From Oscillibacter sp. (GTDB taxonomy: Bacteria; Bacillota; Clostridia; Oscillospirales; Oscillospiraceae): a stretch of 64,000 nucleotides of DNA. The notes beneath the pieces were generated by a model. That model saw only the letters and a program-made list of their open reading frames with translations. It searched no databases and was not told the origin of the DNA. The DNA lies in contig JAAWGR010000004.1 of the NCBI GenBank assembly GCA_022795445.1, positions 21,180 through 85,179 on the forward strand. Reading direction: 5' to 3'. Shown piece by piece: positions 15,949 through 23,398 of this stretch (positions are counted from its first letter, which is position 1; each line of letters begins with the position of its first letter). The translations under genes and the position numbers were made by a program.

Positions 15949-16715
15949 GCCCGAAATGTATCTACCATCTGTCGATACGCGTCGATCAGCGCAACCGTAT
16001 CCACGCCCATCGTCATGCTGTCGAATCCCTGGCTTGCCCGTCTCTTCGCTTCTTCTGCACTGTTGCAATATATAAACGCCATTTTGTGATTTTTCTTGCA
16101 GGCACTTTGCACACGTTCTAACGCACTGCACATCCGTTCACTGTCAAACTCCAGCGGGCAGCCCAGTGCAATCGACAGGTCAAACGGTCCCACAAAAATA
16201 CCATCTACACCTTCCATGGCAGCGATTTCTTCAATGTGCTCCAAACAACCTACCGTCTCGCACTGCGGTATCAACAGCGTCTCCCGGTTGCACTGCGCAA
16301 AATATGCCTCCGTCCCTTGCAGCGATACTTCGTCATAACCCCAGCCGCCGTCTCTGGTGGGGCAAAAGCCGCGGTTCCCTACCGGCTGGAATTTCGCAAA
16401 TTTTACCAACTTCTGCACTTGCTCCACCGTCTCAACCGCGGGGATAATCAGGCCCTTTGCACCGTAATCCAGCGCCTGCAAAACAACGCTTCTCGTAATC
16501 TCATTGATCCGGACAAGCGGTGTCAAACCCGCCGCGTCAGCTGCCGTGATGGAGGCCGAAACCACACCCGGATACGCCATGCAATGCTCTGTGTCAATCA
16601 GCACATAATCCAGCCCTGTGCGTCCTAAACATTCCACCACTTGCGCACTGTTTAACTGCGCAAATGTGCCGATTGACGGCTCGCCTTTTTCAAATTTCTC
16701 CAATAACTTATTCAT
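15945..16715 (-). CDS. HpcH/HpaI-family class II aldolase
   Basis: The 256-residue TIM-barrel protein belongs to the HpcH/HpaI aldolase/citrate lyase family, metal-dependent enzymes that cleave or join pyruvate-derived 2-keto-3-deoxy acids. Visible landmarks are DYVLIDTEHCMAYPG (Glu/His of the substrate loop), PLVRINE (catalytic-region Arg), GLIIPAVETVEQ, LLIPQCETVGCLEHIEEI (metal-ligand Glu) and GVDGIFVGPFDLSIALG (metal-ligand Asp). Length is standard. ATG 16715 follows AAGGAGTGCAGAAAG. Its stop overlaps the pentapeptide gene. The exact substrate is not determinable. A HAD phosphatase gene precedes it by 23 bases, perhaps supplying a dephosphorylated substrate. Confidence 0.9.
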   Translation of the reverse strand: MNKLLEKFEKGEPSIGTFAQLNSAQVVECLGRTGLDYVLIDTEHCMAYPGVVSASITAADAAGLTPLVRINEITRSVVLQALDYGAKGLIIPAVETVEQVQKLVKFAKFQPVGNRGFCPTRDGGWGYDEVSLQGTEAYFAQCNRETLLIPQCETVGCLEHIEEIAAMEGVDGIFVGPFDLSIALGCPLEFDSERMCSALERVQSACKKNHKMAFIYCNSAEEAKRRASQGFDSMTMGVDTVALIDAYRQMVDTFRA

Positions 16716-16738
16716 CTTTCTGCACTCCTTACTTTTTC

Positions 16739-17371
16739 TTATTTCCTATATAAAAGCTCTTCAAAACTTCGAATATACACATCACAGAAACTCCGCATTT
16801 CCGGTTCATCTTGAGCAAAATACCGGTCATAAACACCAATCACCCGCATCCTCGCCGCCCGCGCCCCGCGGCAAGCTGACAGGCTGTCGTCAAAGATTGT
16901 GCAGTCCTCCGGGACCACACCTGCTGCCGCTGCCGCCGCCTGCCAAATTTCCGGCTGCTTCTTCTCCATTCCCAAGTCTTGGGCAAACGTCACACGGTCA
17001 AAATATTTTTCCAAATCCAAATGCTCCAGCGCTGTGTGGCAGTGCTCTGGCACACTGGAGGTTACCACTGCCAGCGTCCGGCCTTCTGCCTTGCACTGCT
17101 TCAGGTAAGCCCGTACGCCCGGCTTGACCGGCACATTGGCATAGGCATCCTTTGCCAACTCCATCCACTCCGCCATAATCTCCTCGCAGGATTCTTCCAA
17201 ACGGCAAAATTCCTTTGTAAATTTTGCCGCTAATGGGAAAATCGTGTGGGAAACGCCCTCATAATAGGCATGTGTATAGGACATCCCACGGCGGGACAGG
17301 AATTCCCGGTCTACATTTTTCCATACGCCGTTTGAATCAATCAACGTCCCATCCAAATCAAAGAAATACAA
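16739..17371 (-). CDS. HAD-superfamily hydrolase (beta-phosphoglucomutase-like phosphatase)
   Basis: The 210-residue protein has all four HAD motifs: FFDLDGTLID (nucleophile Asp), VVTSS (motif II), KKQPEIW (motif III Lys) and CTIFDDSLSACRGA (motif IV). A helical cap lies between motifs I and II, as in phosphoglycolate phosphatase and beta-phosphoglucomutase relatives. It probably dephosphorylates a small metabolite. The TTG start at 17371 lies right after GGAGGATTGAGCG, which also contains the stop of the upstream DNA glycosylase gene, so the two are tightly linked. The substrate is unknown. Confidence 0.88.
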   Translation of the reverse strand: MYFFDLDGTLIDSNGVWKNVDREFLSRRGMSYTHAYYEGVSHTIFPLAAKFTKEFCRLEESCEEIMAEWMELAKDAYANVPVKPGVRAYLKQCKAEGRTLAVVTSSVPEHCHTALEHLDLEKYFDRVTFAQDLGMEKKQPEIWQAAAAAAGVVPEDCTIFDDSLSACRGARAARMRVIGVYDRYFAQDEPEMRSFCDVYIRSFEELLYRK

Positions 17372-17374
17372 CGC

Positions 17375-17992
17375 TCAATCCTCCTCTTCCAGCCAGAAGC
17401 GCCAAGGGAAATCCTTGGCCTCCTCCGCATAATCTACGCCGATCCGCGGTCCCGTTTTGACCTGCTCTTCCGGAACCGGCGGCGTAGTCATCCCAATGTC
17501 TTCCAAACAGTCACAAACAAATAATACATCGGCCGTCAGGTCTAAGCCGTTCTCCGCCTTTGTCAACGACAAGGCGCGGCAGACCTTTCCCGGGCCATTT
17601 AGAAAATTCTTCTTCCGGTAAGGCGTCAAGGGCTTATCCCCATAACGCAGACGCTTCATGGTTCCCTCTCCCACTAACGGCGACAAGCCGCGAATCAAAA
17701 CGGCAGCTGGCTCGCCTTCCGGCTCGGTGACAAAATTCAGACAGTTGTACATCCCATATATTAGATAAATGTAAGCGTAACCCGGCGGAAAGAACAGCGT
17801 GGCTGTCCGAGCTGTTTTGCGGTAATTGTATGCATGGCACGCCTTGTCGCAGCGGCCAATATAGGCCTCTGTTTCCACGATGCGGCCCGCCAGAAACTGC
17901 CCGTTCAGACGGCGAACCAGCACTTTGCCCAATAATTGGCGCGCCGCCTCCAATGTATCCTGGTTATAGAATTCCCGGGAAAGCCTTGCCAT
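17375..17992 (-). CDS. mpg: DNA-3-methyladenine glycosylase (AAG/MPG family)
   Basis: The 205-residue monofunctional DNA glycosylase removes alkylated and deaminated purines in base-excision repair. Family landmarks: LLGKVLVRRL near the N-terminus, the catalytic-Glu motif GRIVETEAYIGRCDKACHA, the intercalating-Tyr region YAYIYLIYGMYNCLNFV, and GPGKVCRALSLT toward the end. The ATG at 17992 follows GAGGTGAGAAA. It heads the four-gene minus-strand cluster ending in the pentapeptide gene; the following HAD gene starts within 4 bases. A second alkylation-repair-like domain in this window is the MGMT part of the fusion at 57097. Confidence 0.94.
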   Translation of the reverse strand: MARLSREFYNQDTLEAARQLLGKVLVRRLNGQFLAGRIVETEAYIGRCDKACHAYNYRKTARTATLFFPPGYAYIYLIYGMYNCLNFVTEPEGEPAAVLIRGLSPLVGEGTMKRLRYGDKPLTPYRKKNFLNGPGKVCRALSLTKAENGLDLTADVLFVCDCLEDIGMTTPPVPEEQVKTGPRIGVDYAEEAKDFPWRFWLEEED

Positions 17993-18170
17993 TTTCTCAC
18001 CTCAGTGTTACAATATCGATTTATGCAGCGGCTTGCTTTCCGCCATAGTATAACCATCATTTTAATTCAAAAAAGAAGAGCGCAGAATCTAACCGCCGCT
18101 GTGCGGCTATTATATCATGAACGACGGTGGGACACAAGAGAAAACCCACCCAGTAAAGAGAGGAATCGAT

Positions 18171-19076
18171 ATGAAAGTAAACCGTATCCGTCAAAACGTA
18201 CTGCCGCTGATTACAGCGTTGATTTGGGGTACCGCGTTCGTTGCCCAAAGCGTGGGCGCAGACTACATGGGCCCCTTCACCTTCAATGGCCTCCGAGCTG
18301 TGATCGCCTTTTTCTTCCTGCTGGCCCTATGCGCCTTGCGGCGTTCTATGCGCCGGAACGTACAAACCGAAACCGCGCCTGCCTCCCGGCGGGATTTGGC
18401 TTTGGGCGGCCTGTGCTGCGGCTCCGCGCTGGCAATTGCCAGTTTCTTTCAGCAAAAGGGAATCGAAACCACCACCTCCGGCAAAGCCGGCTTTATTACT
18501 GCGCTGTACATCGTTCTGGTACCGATTATGGGCCTTTTCCTGCACAAGCGGGTCCCCAAAACTGTGTGGGGCAGCGTTGTTTTGGCTGTGGCAGGGCTTT
18601 ATTGCCTCTGCATTACAGAAAATTTCTCCATCACCAGCGGCGACTTTTACATTTTGCTCTGTGCGTTCTGCTTTGCAGTACAGATTATGGTTGTTGACCA
18701 TTTCACCCAGAAAGTCGACGGCGTTGAACTTTCCTGCGCACAATTCCTGGTGATGACCGTCATCTCTATCCTTGGGATGCTGACGGAACCGTTCCCGCCG
18801 GCAGAGACTTTGAGCGCCTGGATTTGGCCGGTGCTGTACGTGGGCGTTTTTTCCAGCGGCGTGGCATATACGCTGCAAATCCTGGCGCAAAAGGATTCCG
18901 ACCCGGCGGTGGTGTCCTTGCTGATGAGCATGGAATCTGTGTTTGCCACCATTGCAGGGGCCATTATTTTGGGGGACCGCATGAGTGGTAAGGAGTATTT
19001 TGGCTGTGTGCTGATGCTTGCGGCAGTGATTTTGGCACAGCTTCCAGAACCAAAGCAGAAAACTGCGCAGGATTAG
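18171..19076 (+). CDS. EamA/DMT-family transporter
   Basis: The 301-residue membrane protein has ten hydrophobic helices in two repeated EamA halves (LITALIWGTAFVAQSVG and ILLCAFCFAVQIMVVDHF start the repeats). This is the drug/metabolite transporter superfamily, exporters of amino acids, nucleobases or other metabolites; the substrate cannot be predicted. The in-frame ATG at 18117 is rejected in favour of ATG 18171, which follows AGAGAGGAATCG and gives the family's usual N-terminus. It ends about 130 bases before the TagA-like gene, which has its own promoter. Confidence 0.88.
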   Translation: MKVNRIRQNVLPLITALIWGTAFVAQSVGADYMGPFTFNGLRAVIAFFFLLALCALRRSMRRNVQTETAPASRRDLALGGLCCGSALAIASFFQQKGIETTTSGKAGFITALYIVLVPIMGLFLHKRVPKTVWGSVVLAVAGLYCLCITENFSITSGDFYILLCAFCFAVQIMVVDHFTQKVDGVELSCAQFLVMTVISILGMLTEPFPPAETLSAWIWPVLYVGVFSSGVAYTLQILAQKDSDPAVVSLLMSMESVFATIAGAIILGDRMSGKEYFGCVLMLAAVILAQLPEPKQKTAQD

Positions 19077-19146
19077 AGCGTATAGGCTCTGTACATCCCC
19101 GTTGAGTGTCGAAGCAGCGACGCAGGCAGCTATGCAAGGGTGTCGC

Positions 19147-19175
19147 TGGACAAAAATGGATTTGTGTGTTATGAT
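19147..19175 (+). promoter_or_regulatory. Promoter of the TagA-like gene and tmk
   Basis: TGGACA, 17 bases, TATGAT, 35 bases before the GTG start at 19210. An AAGGAGG immediately after the -10 lies around the predicted transcription start, so it is probably not the ribosome site used. Confidence 0.6.
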
Positions 19176-19209
19176 AAGGAGGTATCCTGTTTATGATTGA
19201 GGTGATTCC

Positions 19210-19935
19210 GTGCGAGTTGACGTTCTAGGCGTTGGCTTTGATAATTTGACCATGATGGAAGCCGTTGAACAGGGCATGGCCCTGCTGAACAGCCCTGGAG
19301 CACACTACGTCGCTACCCCAAACCCGGAAATCGTGGAACTTTGCCGGGAAAATCCGGCGGCCCGGCAGGCCGTCAACGGTGCGGACCTGGTCCTTGCCGA
19401 CGGCATTGGCGTAATCAAAGGGGCCGCTATGTTGGGTACCCCCCTGCGAGACCGTGTTCCTGGTATTGAATTCGCCACTGGACTGATGGCCCGTATGGCA
19501 AAGGATCACCGCTCCCTCTACCTGTTGGGTGCAAAGCCCGGCGTTGCAGAAGCTGCCGCGAAAAACCTCAAGGAACGTTACTTCGGCTTGAAAATCGCCG
19601 GAACCCACGATGGCTACTTTCAGGATGACATCCCCGTTGTCAACGCCATCCGAGCCAGCGGCGCGGATGTAGTGTTTGTATGCCTGGGAGCGCCAAAGCA
19701 GGAACTTTGGATGGCCAAGTACGGCGCAGAAACCGGCGCGCACCTGCTCTGCGGCCTTGGCGGAAGCCTGAACGTATTCGCAGGCGTCGCAGAACGCGCC
19801 CCAAAATTCTGGCGTGACCATGGACTGGAATGGTTCTACCGCTTATGCAAAGAACCCTCCCGTTTGGGCCGTATGATGAAATTGCCGCTGTTTCTCATCC
19901 ATGTGCAGCAGGAGAAAAAGAAAAATGAAGGGTAA
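19210..19935 (+). CDS. WecG/TagA/CpsF-family glycosyltransferase
   Basis: The 241-residue enzyme matches the GT26 family, which adds ManNAc(A) or related sugars to polyprenyl-linked GlcNAc in wall polysaccharide or teichoic acid synthesis. Family landmarks are YVATPNPEIVEL (catalytic-region Thr), ADLVLADGIGVI (catalytic Asp), the nucleotide-sugar loop YLLGAKPGVAEAA, and CLGAPKQELWM (conserved Gln). The GTG at 19210 is chosen because GAGGTGA lies five bases upstream and the frame has no better start. The stop lies 11 bases inside tmk, so the genes are coupled. With uppP and the gtr cassette it adds to the envelope-polymer theme. Confidence 0.92.
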   Translation: MRVDVLGVGFDNLTMMEAVEQGMALLNSPGAHYVATPNPEIVELCRENPAARQAVNGADLVLADGIGVIKGAAMLGTPLRDRVPGIEFATGLMARMAKDHRSLYLLGAKPGVAEAAAKNLKERYFGLKIAGTHDGYFQDDIPVVNAIRASGADVVFVCLGAPKQELWMAKYGAETGAHLLCGLGGSLNVFAGVAERAPKFWRDHGLEWFYRLCKEPSRLGRMMKLPLFLIHVQQEKKKNEG

Positions 19936-20602
19936 ACTCATCGTATTCGAGGGCACTGATGGCTCCGGTAAGGCCACACAGGCCAAACTGCTTTTCCAGC
20001 GCATGTTTGCACGAGGGTTGTCCTGCCGGGAAATTGATTTCCCGCGCTATGGCAACCCCTTTGCCGCCCCCGTGGAACGTTATCTGCGCGGCGCACTTGG
20101 AAACCATCCTGGTGATATAAGCGCCTATGCTTCCTCCACCTTCTTCGCTGTGGACCGCTTTGCGTCCTATAAGGAAGATTGGGGCTCGTTTTATGAGGCG
20201 GGCGGCATTGTCGTTGCAAACCGCTATACCACCTCCAATGCCGTTCATCAGGCCCCGAAACTGCCTGCGTCAGAACGGCTGGAATATTTGGATTGGCTTT
20301 TTGACCTGGAATACCACCGCTTGGGCCTGCCTGCACCGGACCTGGTGCTCTATCTGGACATGCCTTACGAGGTATCCGAAAAAATGCTCCGGCACCGGGA
20401 ACAAGAGACCGGCGCTAACGCCGACATCCATGAACAGGACGGCGGATACCTCCGCCGCTGCCGGGAGGCTGCACGGGATATCGCCCTGCGGTATGGCTGG
20501 AACGTTGTGGACTGCGCCGCCGGGGATGCTCCCCGTCTACCAGACGATATCCACCGTCAGGTGGCCGCATTGGTAAAAAACACCTTGGGGTTGTCCATTT
20601 GA
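19925..20602 (+). CDS. tmk: Thymidylate kinase
   Basis: The 225-residue P-loop kinase phosphorylates dTMP to dTDP. The P-loop is FEGTDGSGKATQAKLL (Ala replaces the usual first Thr after Lys, a variation seen in clostridial forms). The substrate-binding DR motif is in FFAVDRFASYKEDW. VVANRYTTSNAVHQ and LYLDMPYEVSEKML are the following conserved blocks. The real start is ATG 19925 (MKGKLIVFEG) with AGGAG upstream, eight codons inside the track ORF. It overlaps the TagA-like gene by 11 bases. A minus-strand terminator for the Cys-rich gene lies just after it. Confidence 0.93.
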   Translation: MKGKLIVFEGTDGSGKATQAKLLFQRMFARGLSCREIDFPRYGNPFAAPVERYLRGALGNHPGDISAYASSTFFAVDRFASYKEDWGSFYEAGGIVVANRYTTSNAVHQAPKLPASERLEYLDWLFDLEYHRLGLPAPDLVLYLDMPYEVSEKMLRHREQETGANADIHEQDGGYLRRCREAARDIALRYGWNVVDCAAGDAPRLPDDIHRQVAALVKNTLGLSI

Positions 20603-20609
20603 CGACCGG

Positions 20610-20634
20610 AAAAACGGGACGCTTTCGCGCCCCG
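20610..20634 (-). terminator. Terminator of the Cys-rich mini-protein gene
   Basis: On the minus strand GGGGCGC, a GAAA tetraloop and GCGTCCC form a stable stem (one G-U pair), followed by GTTTTT. It lies 15 bases downstream of the 20649 stop codon. Confidence 0.8.
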
Positions 20635-20648
20635 CTTCGTCCTGCATC

Positions 20649-20879
20649 TTAGCAGCAGCTGTCGTTGTTGCAGCAGCAGTTGTTATTGTTGCAGCCACAG
20701 CCGCAGCCACAACCGCAGTTACAGCCGCAGCCGCAATTGTTTCCACAACCGCAGCCGCAGTTGTTACCGCCGCCACAGCCACAGCTGCCGCCGGTTCCGC
20801 CGCAGCAGCAGCACAGCAGAATGACGATGAGAATGAGCCACATGCAGGAGCCGTCGTTGTTACCATTGTTGAACCACAT
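20649..20879 (-). CDS. Cys/Gly/Asn-rich mini-protein with one membrane helix
   Basis: The 76-residue product has a short polar start (MWFNNGNNDGSCMW), one hydrophobic helix ending in four cysteines (LILIVILLCCCC), and then a tail of CGCG and NN repeats. About a third of all residues are Cys. The frame is bounded by a good ribosome site (AGAGGTGACAT before ATG 20879) and a GNRA-type terminator, so it is a true gene. It resembles small clostridial proteins that are often annotated as high-cysteine chorion-like; their role is not established. Metal binding, disulfide cross-linking in the spore coat, or membrane thiol chemistry are possible. The 14 extra N-terminal codons of the track ORF are rejected. 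Confidence 0.75.
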   Translation of the reverse strand: MWFNNGNNDGSCMWLILIVILLCCCCGGTGGSCGCGGGNNCGCGCGNNCGCGCNCGCGCGCGCNNNNCCCNNDSCC

Positions 20880-21003
20880 AAATATGTCACCTCTTGTTTT
20901 GTTGTAACACATTCTATGCACCAGGTTCCTCGCAGGAGCCTGGCCGTTTAAAATCTACCCCGTCCTTTTTTGGGACCCCGCGAGACACAAGGAGGTTTTT
21001 GTC

Positions 21004-22176
21004 ATGGCAGACCACAAAAACGGCGATACCGCCAGCTGGGACAAAGAACAGGTCCGCCGCGCCCAGCCGCCTCAGAAGCGGCCCCGGCGCAAGCGCCGCC
21101 ACCGGTTTGCATTCGCCTTGCTGAAACTTGTACTGCACATCGTGTTCGTGCTGCTGGCATCGGCACTGCTGGCGGAGATTGGATGGCTGCTGTTCTCTGA
21201 TTTCTGCTCCCTCAACAACGGCGGACAAAAGGCAACGGAAAATATTTCCGTTCAGATCACCGCAGACGACACCGTCAGCTCTATCGCAGAGAAACTGGGT
21301 GAGGCAGGGTTGGTCGATTACCCCTGGTTCTTCCGCCTTTACGCTCAGTTCTCCCACGCGGAGGAAAAAATCGGAATCGGCACCTACAACCTCAATAATG
21401 ATATGGATTACCATGCCCTGATTGCCGGTATGCACAGCTCCTCTGGCAGCATGAATGAGGATACTGTACGCGTAACGATCCCCGAGGGCTACACCGTTGC
21501 CCAAACCATTTCTCTGCTGGCAAAAAACGGCGTTAATACGGAAACTGCCTTGCTGGAAGCCGCTAAGACCGCCAATTTTAATTACGACTTTATAGACAAC
21601 GATTCTGAGGAGATCAGCCGGCTGGAAGGCTATCTGTTTCCCGACACCTATGACTTCTATGTCAACGAAAAACCTGCCAGCGCTCTTAACCGCTTGATCT
21701 CCAACTTCAACAGCAAAATCGACGATGAGCTCCTTACCGCTGCAGAGGCCCGAGGATATAACCTCCACAAGATTATTACCATCGCCTCTCTCATTGAAAA
21801 GGAAACCGACGGCTCTGACCAAGACCGCATTGCCTCTGTCATCTACAACCGCCTGGACGGTCCGGGCGACAAAGCCGGAACTTATGGGATGCTCCAGGTC
21901 GACGCCTCCCTCCTCTACGGCCTGCCTGACAACCATGAGGGTCCTATTACCCAGACCGACATGCAGCTGGATTCGCCCTACAATCTTTATAAAAACGCTG
22001 GGCTTCCGCCGACACCCATCGCAAACCCTGGCCTCGCGGCTATCAGCGCCGCCTTGGACCCGGAACACACCGACTACTATTATTACGCCCTCGGCAAGGA
22101 TTCGCGGCACCACTTCTTCACAAACTACAACGACCATATCAACTTCGTCAACAGCAGTGAATATTATGGGAACTAA
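21004..22176 (+). CDS. mltG: Endolytic transglycosylase MltG (YceG family)
   Basis: The 390-residue membrane-anchored enzyme cleaves nascent glycan strands and is thought to end peptidoglycan polymerisation. A basic cytoplasmic segment (RRAQPPQKRPRRKRRHR) is followed by one membrane helix (about residues 40-62). A LysM-like subdomain (VQITADDTVSSIAEKL) precedes the YceG fold, with catalytic Glu in IIT-IASLIEKET and the conserved YNRL(D) and SPYNLYKNAGLPPTPIANPG blocks. ATG 21004 follows AAGGAGGTTTTTGTC. The gene overlaps the next one by 11 bases. The mltG-U32 gene order is conserved in many Firmicutes (yrrL-yrrN/O). Confidence 0.95.
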   Translation: MADHKNGDTASWDKEQVRRAQPPQKRPRRKRRHRFAFALLKLVLHIVFVLLASALLAEIGWLLFSDFCSLNNGGQKATENISVQITADDTVSSIAEKLGEAGLVDYPWFFRLYAQFSHAEEKIGIGTYNLNNDMDYHALIAGMHSSSGSMNEDTVRVTIPEGYTVAQTISLLAKNGVNTETALLEAAKTANFNYDFIDNDSEEISRLEGYLFPDTYDFYVNEKPASALNRLISNFNSKIDDELLTAAEARGYNLHKIITIASLIEKETDGSDQDRIASVIYNRLDGPGDKAGTYGMLQVDASLLYGLPDNHEGPITQTDMQLDSPYNLYKNAGLPPTPIANPGLAAISAALDPEHTDYYYYALGKDSRHHFFTNYNDHINFVNSSEYYGN

Positions 22177-23383
22177 ACCGGAACTGCTAGCCCCGGCGGG
22201 GGATATGGAACGCCTGCGGATGGCTGTGCTTTACGGTGCGGACGCCGTATATCTGGCGGGAGCCAGCTTTGGGATGCGGGCTTTTGCCGGAAACTTCACC
22301 ACCCCAGAGGAATTGCGGGAGGCCGTTGCGTTCGCTCACGGGCACGGCGTGCGTGTTCACTGCACCGTCAACACCATGCCCCGAAACGATGAGGCCGACT
22401 ACCTCCCCGCTTACCTGGAACTGCTGGAAGATATCGGCGTCGACGCCGTGATCGTGGCCGACCTGGGCGCGTTCGCTCTGGCGGGAAAACATGCGCCCCG
22501 TTTGGAACGCCATGTTTCCACCCAGGCTGGGATCACCAACTATCAGGCGGCACGGGCTTGGTACGATGCAGGCGCAAAGCGCGTTATCCTCGCCCGGGAA
22601 CTGAGCTTGGAAGAAATCCGCACAATTCGGGACAAAACGCCCCCTGCCTTGCAAATCGAAGTCTTTATCCATGGGGCTATGTGCGTCAGCTATTCCGGAC
22701 GATGCCTCCTCAGCAACTATATGACCGGACGGGATTCCAGCCGCGGCGCCTGCGCCCAGCCCTGCCGTTACCGTTATGCTCTGATGGAGGAAAAACGCCC
22801 AGGCGAATATTTTCCCATTGAAGAAGACGCCGACGGAAGCTATATCATGAATTCCCGCGATATGTGCATGATCGACCACCTGTCGGACCTTTTGGGGCTG
22901 GACAGCTTGAAAATTGAGGGCCGGGCTAAGTCTGCCTACTACGCCGCCATTATAACCGGCGCCTACCGCCACTGTCTGGACGCGGTAGCGGCGGGCCTGC
23001 CGCCTGACCCCGTGTGGCGGGATGAAGTCAACCATGTCAGCCACCGGCCTTATGCTACTGGATTCTTCTACGGTCAGCCAGGGCAGTATTATGCCAATTC
23101 CCGCTACATTCGGGAATGGCAGGTCGCCGCTGTTGTTACGGACTGCGACGAGGCAGGGAATGCCCTGCTATCCCTGCGGAACAAGTTCCATCAGGGAGAT
23201 ACCGTAGAACTGGTGGGTCCGGACCTGCGGCCCTTCGCTATTACTGTTCCGGAGATGACCGATTTGGATGGACAGCCGCTGGAAGAACCCCGAACGCCGC
23301 AGATGCTTTTTAAGATGCAGCTCCCCAAACCTGTGCCGCCGTGGACGCTGGTGCGTCGGGCAGTGGAGTTGTCCGCAAAGTAA
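22166..23383 (+). CDS. U32-family peptidase-like protein (YrrN/O, TrhP type)
   Basis: The 405-residue protein starts GTKPELLAPAGDMERLRMAVLYGADAVYLAG, the unmistakable U32 N-terminus. It also has the family signature EVFIHGAMCVSYSGRCLLSNYMTGRDSSRGACAQPCRY, whose cysteines may hold an iron-sulfur cluster. Although named collagenase-like peptidases, relatives (TrhP, RlhA, UbiU) act in tRNA or rRNA hydroxylation or ubiquinone synthesis; next to mltG the tRNA 5-hydroxyuridine role is most likely. The track ORF starts 147 codons too early, antisense-like to mltG. ATG 22166 is correct and overlaps the mltG stop, implying coupling. Confidence 0.92.
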   Translation: MGTKPELLAPAGDMERLRMAVLYGADAVYLAGASFGMRAFAGNFTTPEELREAVAFAHGHGVRVHCTVNTMPRNDEADYLPAYLELLEDIGVDAVIVADLGAFALAGKHAPRLERHVSTQAGITNYQAARAWYDAGAKRVILARELSLEEIRTIRDKTPPALQIEVFIHGAMCVSYSGRCLLSNYMTGRDSSRGACAQPCRYRYALMEEKRPGEYFPIEEDADGSYIMNSRDMCMIDHLSDLLGLDSLKIEGRAKSAYYAAIITGAYRHCLDAVAAGLPPDPVWRDEVNHVSHRPYATGFFYGQPGQYYANSRYIREWQVAAVVTDCDEAGNALLSLRNKFHQGDTVELVGPDLRPFAITVPEMTDLDGQPLEEPRTPQMLFKMQLPKPVPPWTLVRRAVELSAK

Positions 23384-23398
23384 ATAGGAGTGTATGCT

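Noticed and set aside
20925-20950. Terminator between the Cys-rich gene and mltG (CCAGGTTCCT-CGC-AGGAGCCTGG)
   Set aside because: The stem is good but no T-run follows on either strand; it lies between divergent starts where a terminator is not expected.
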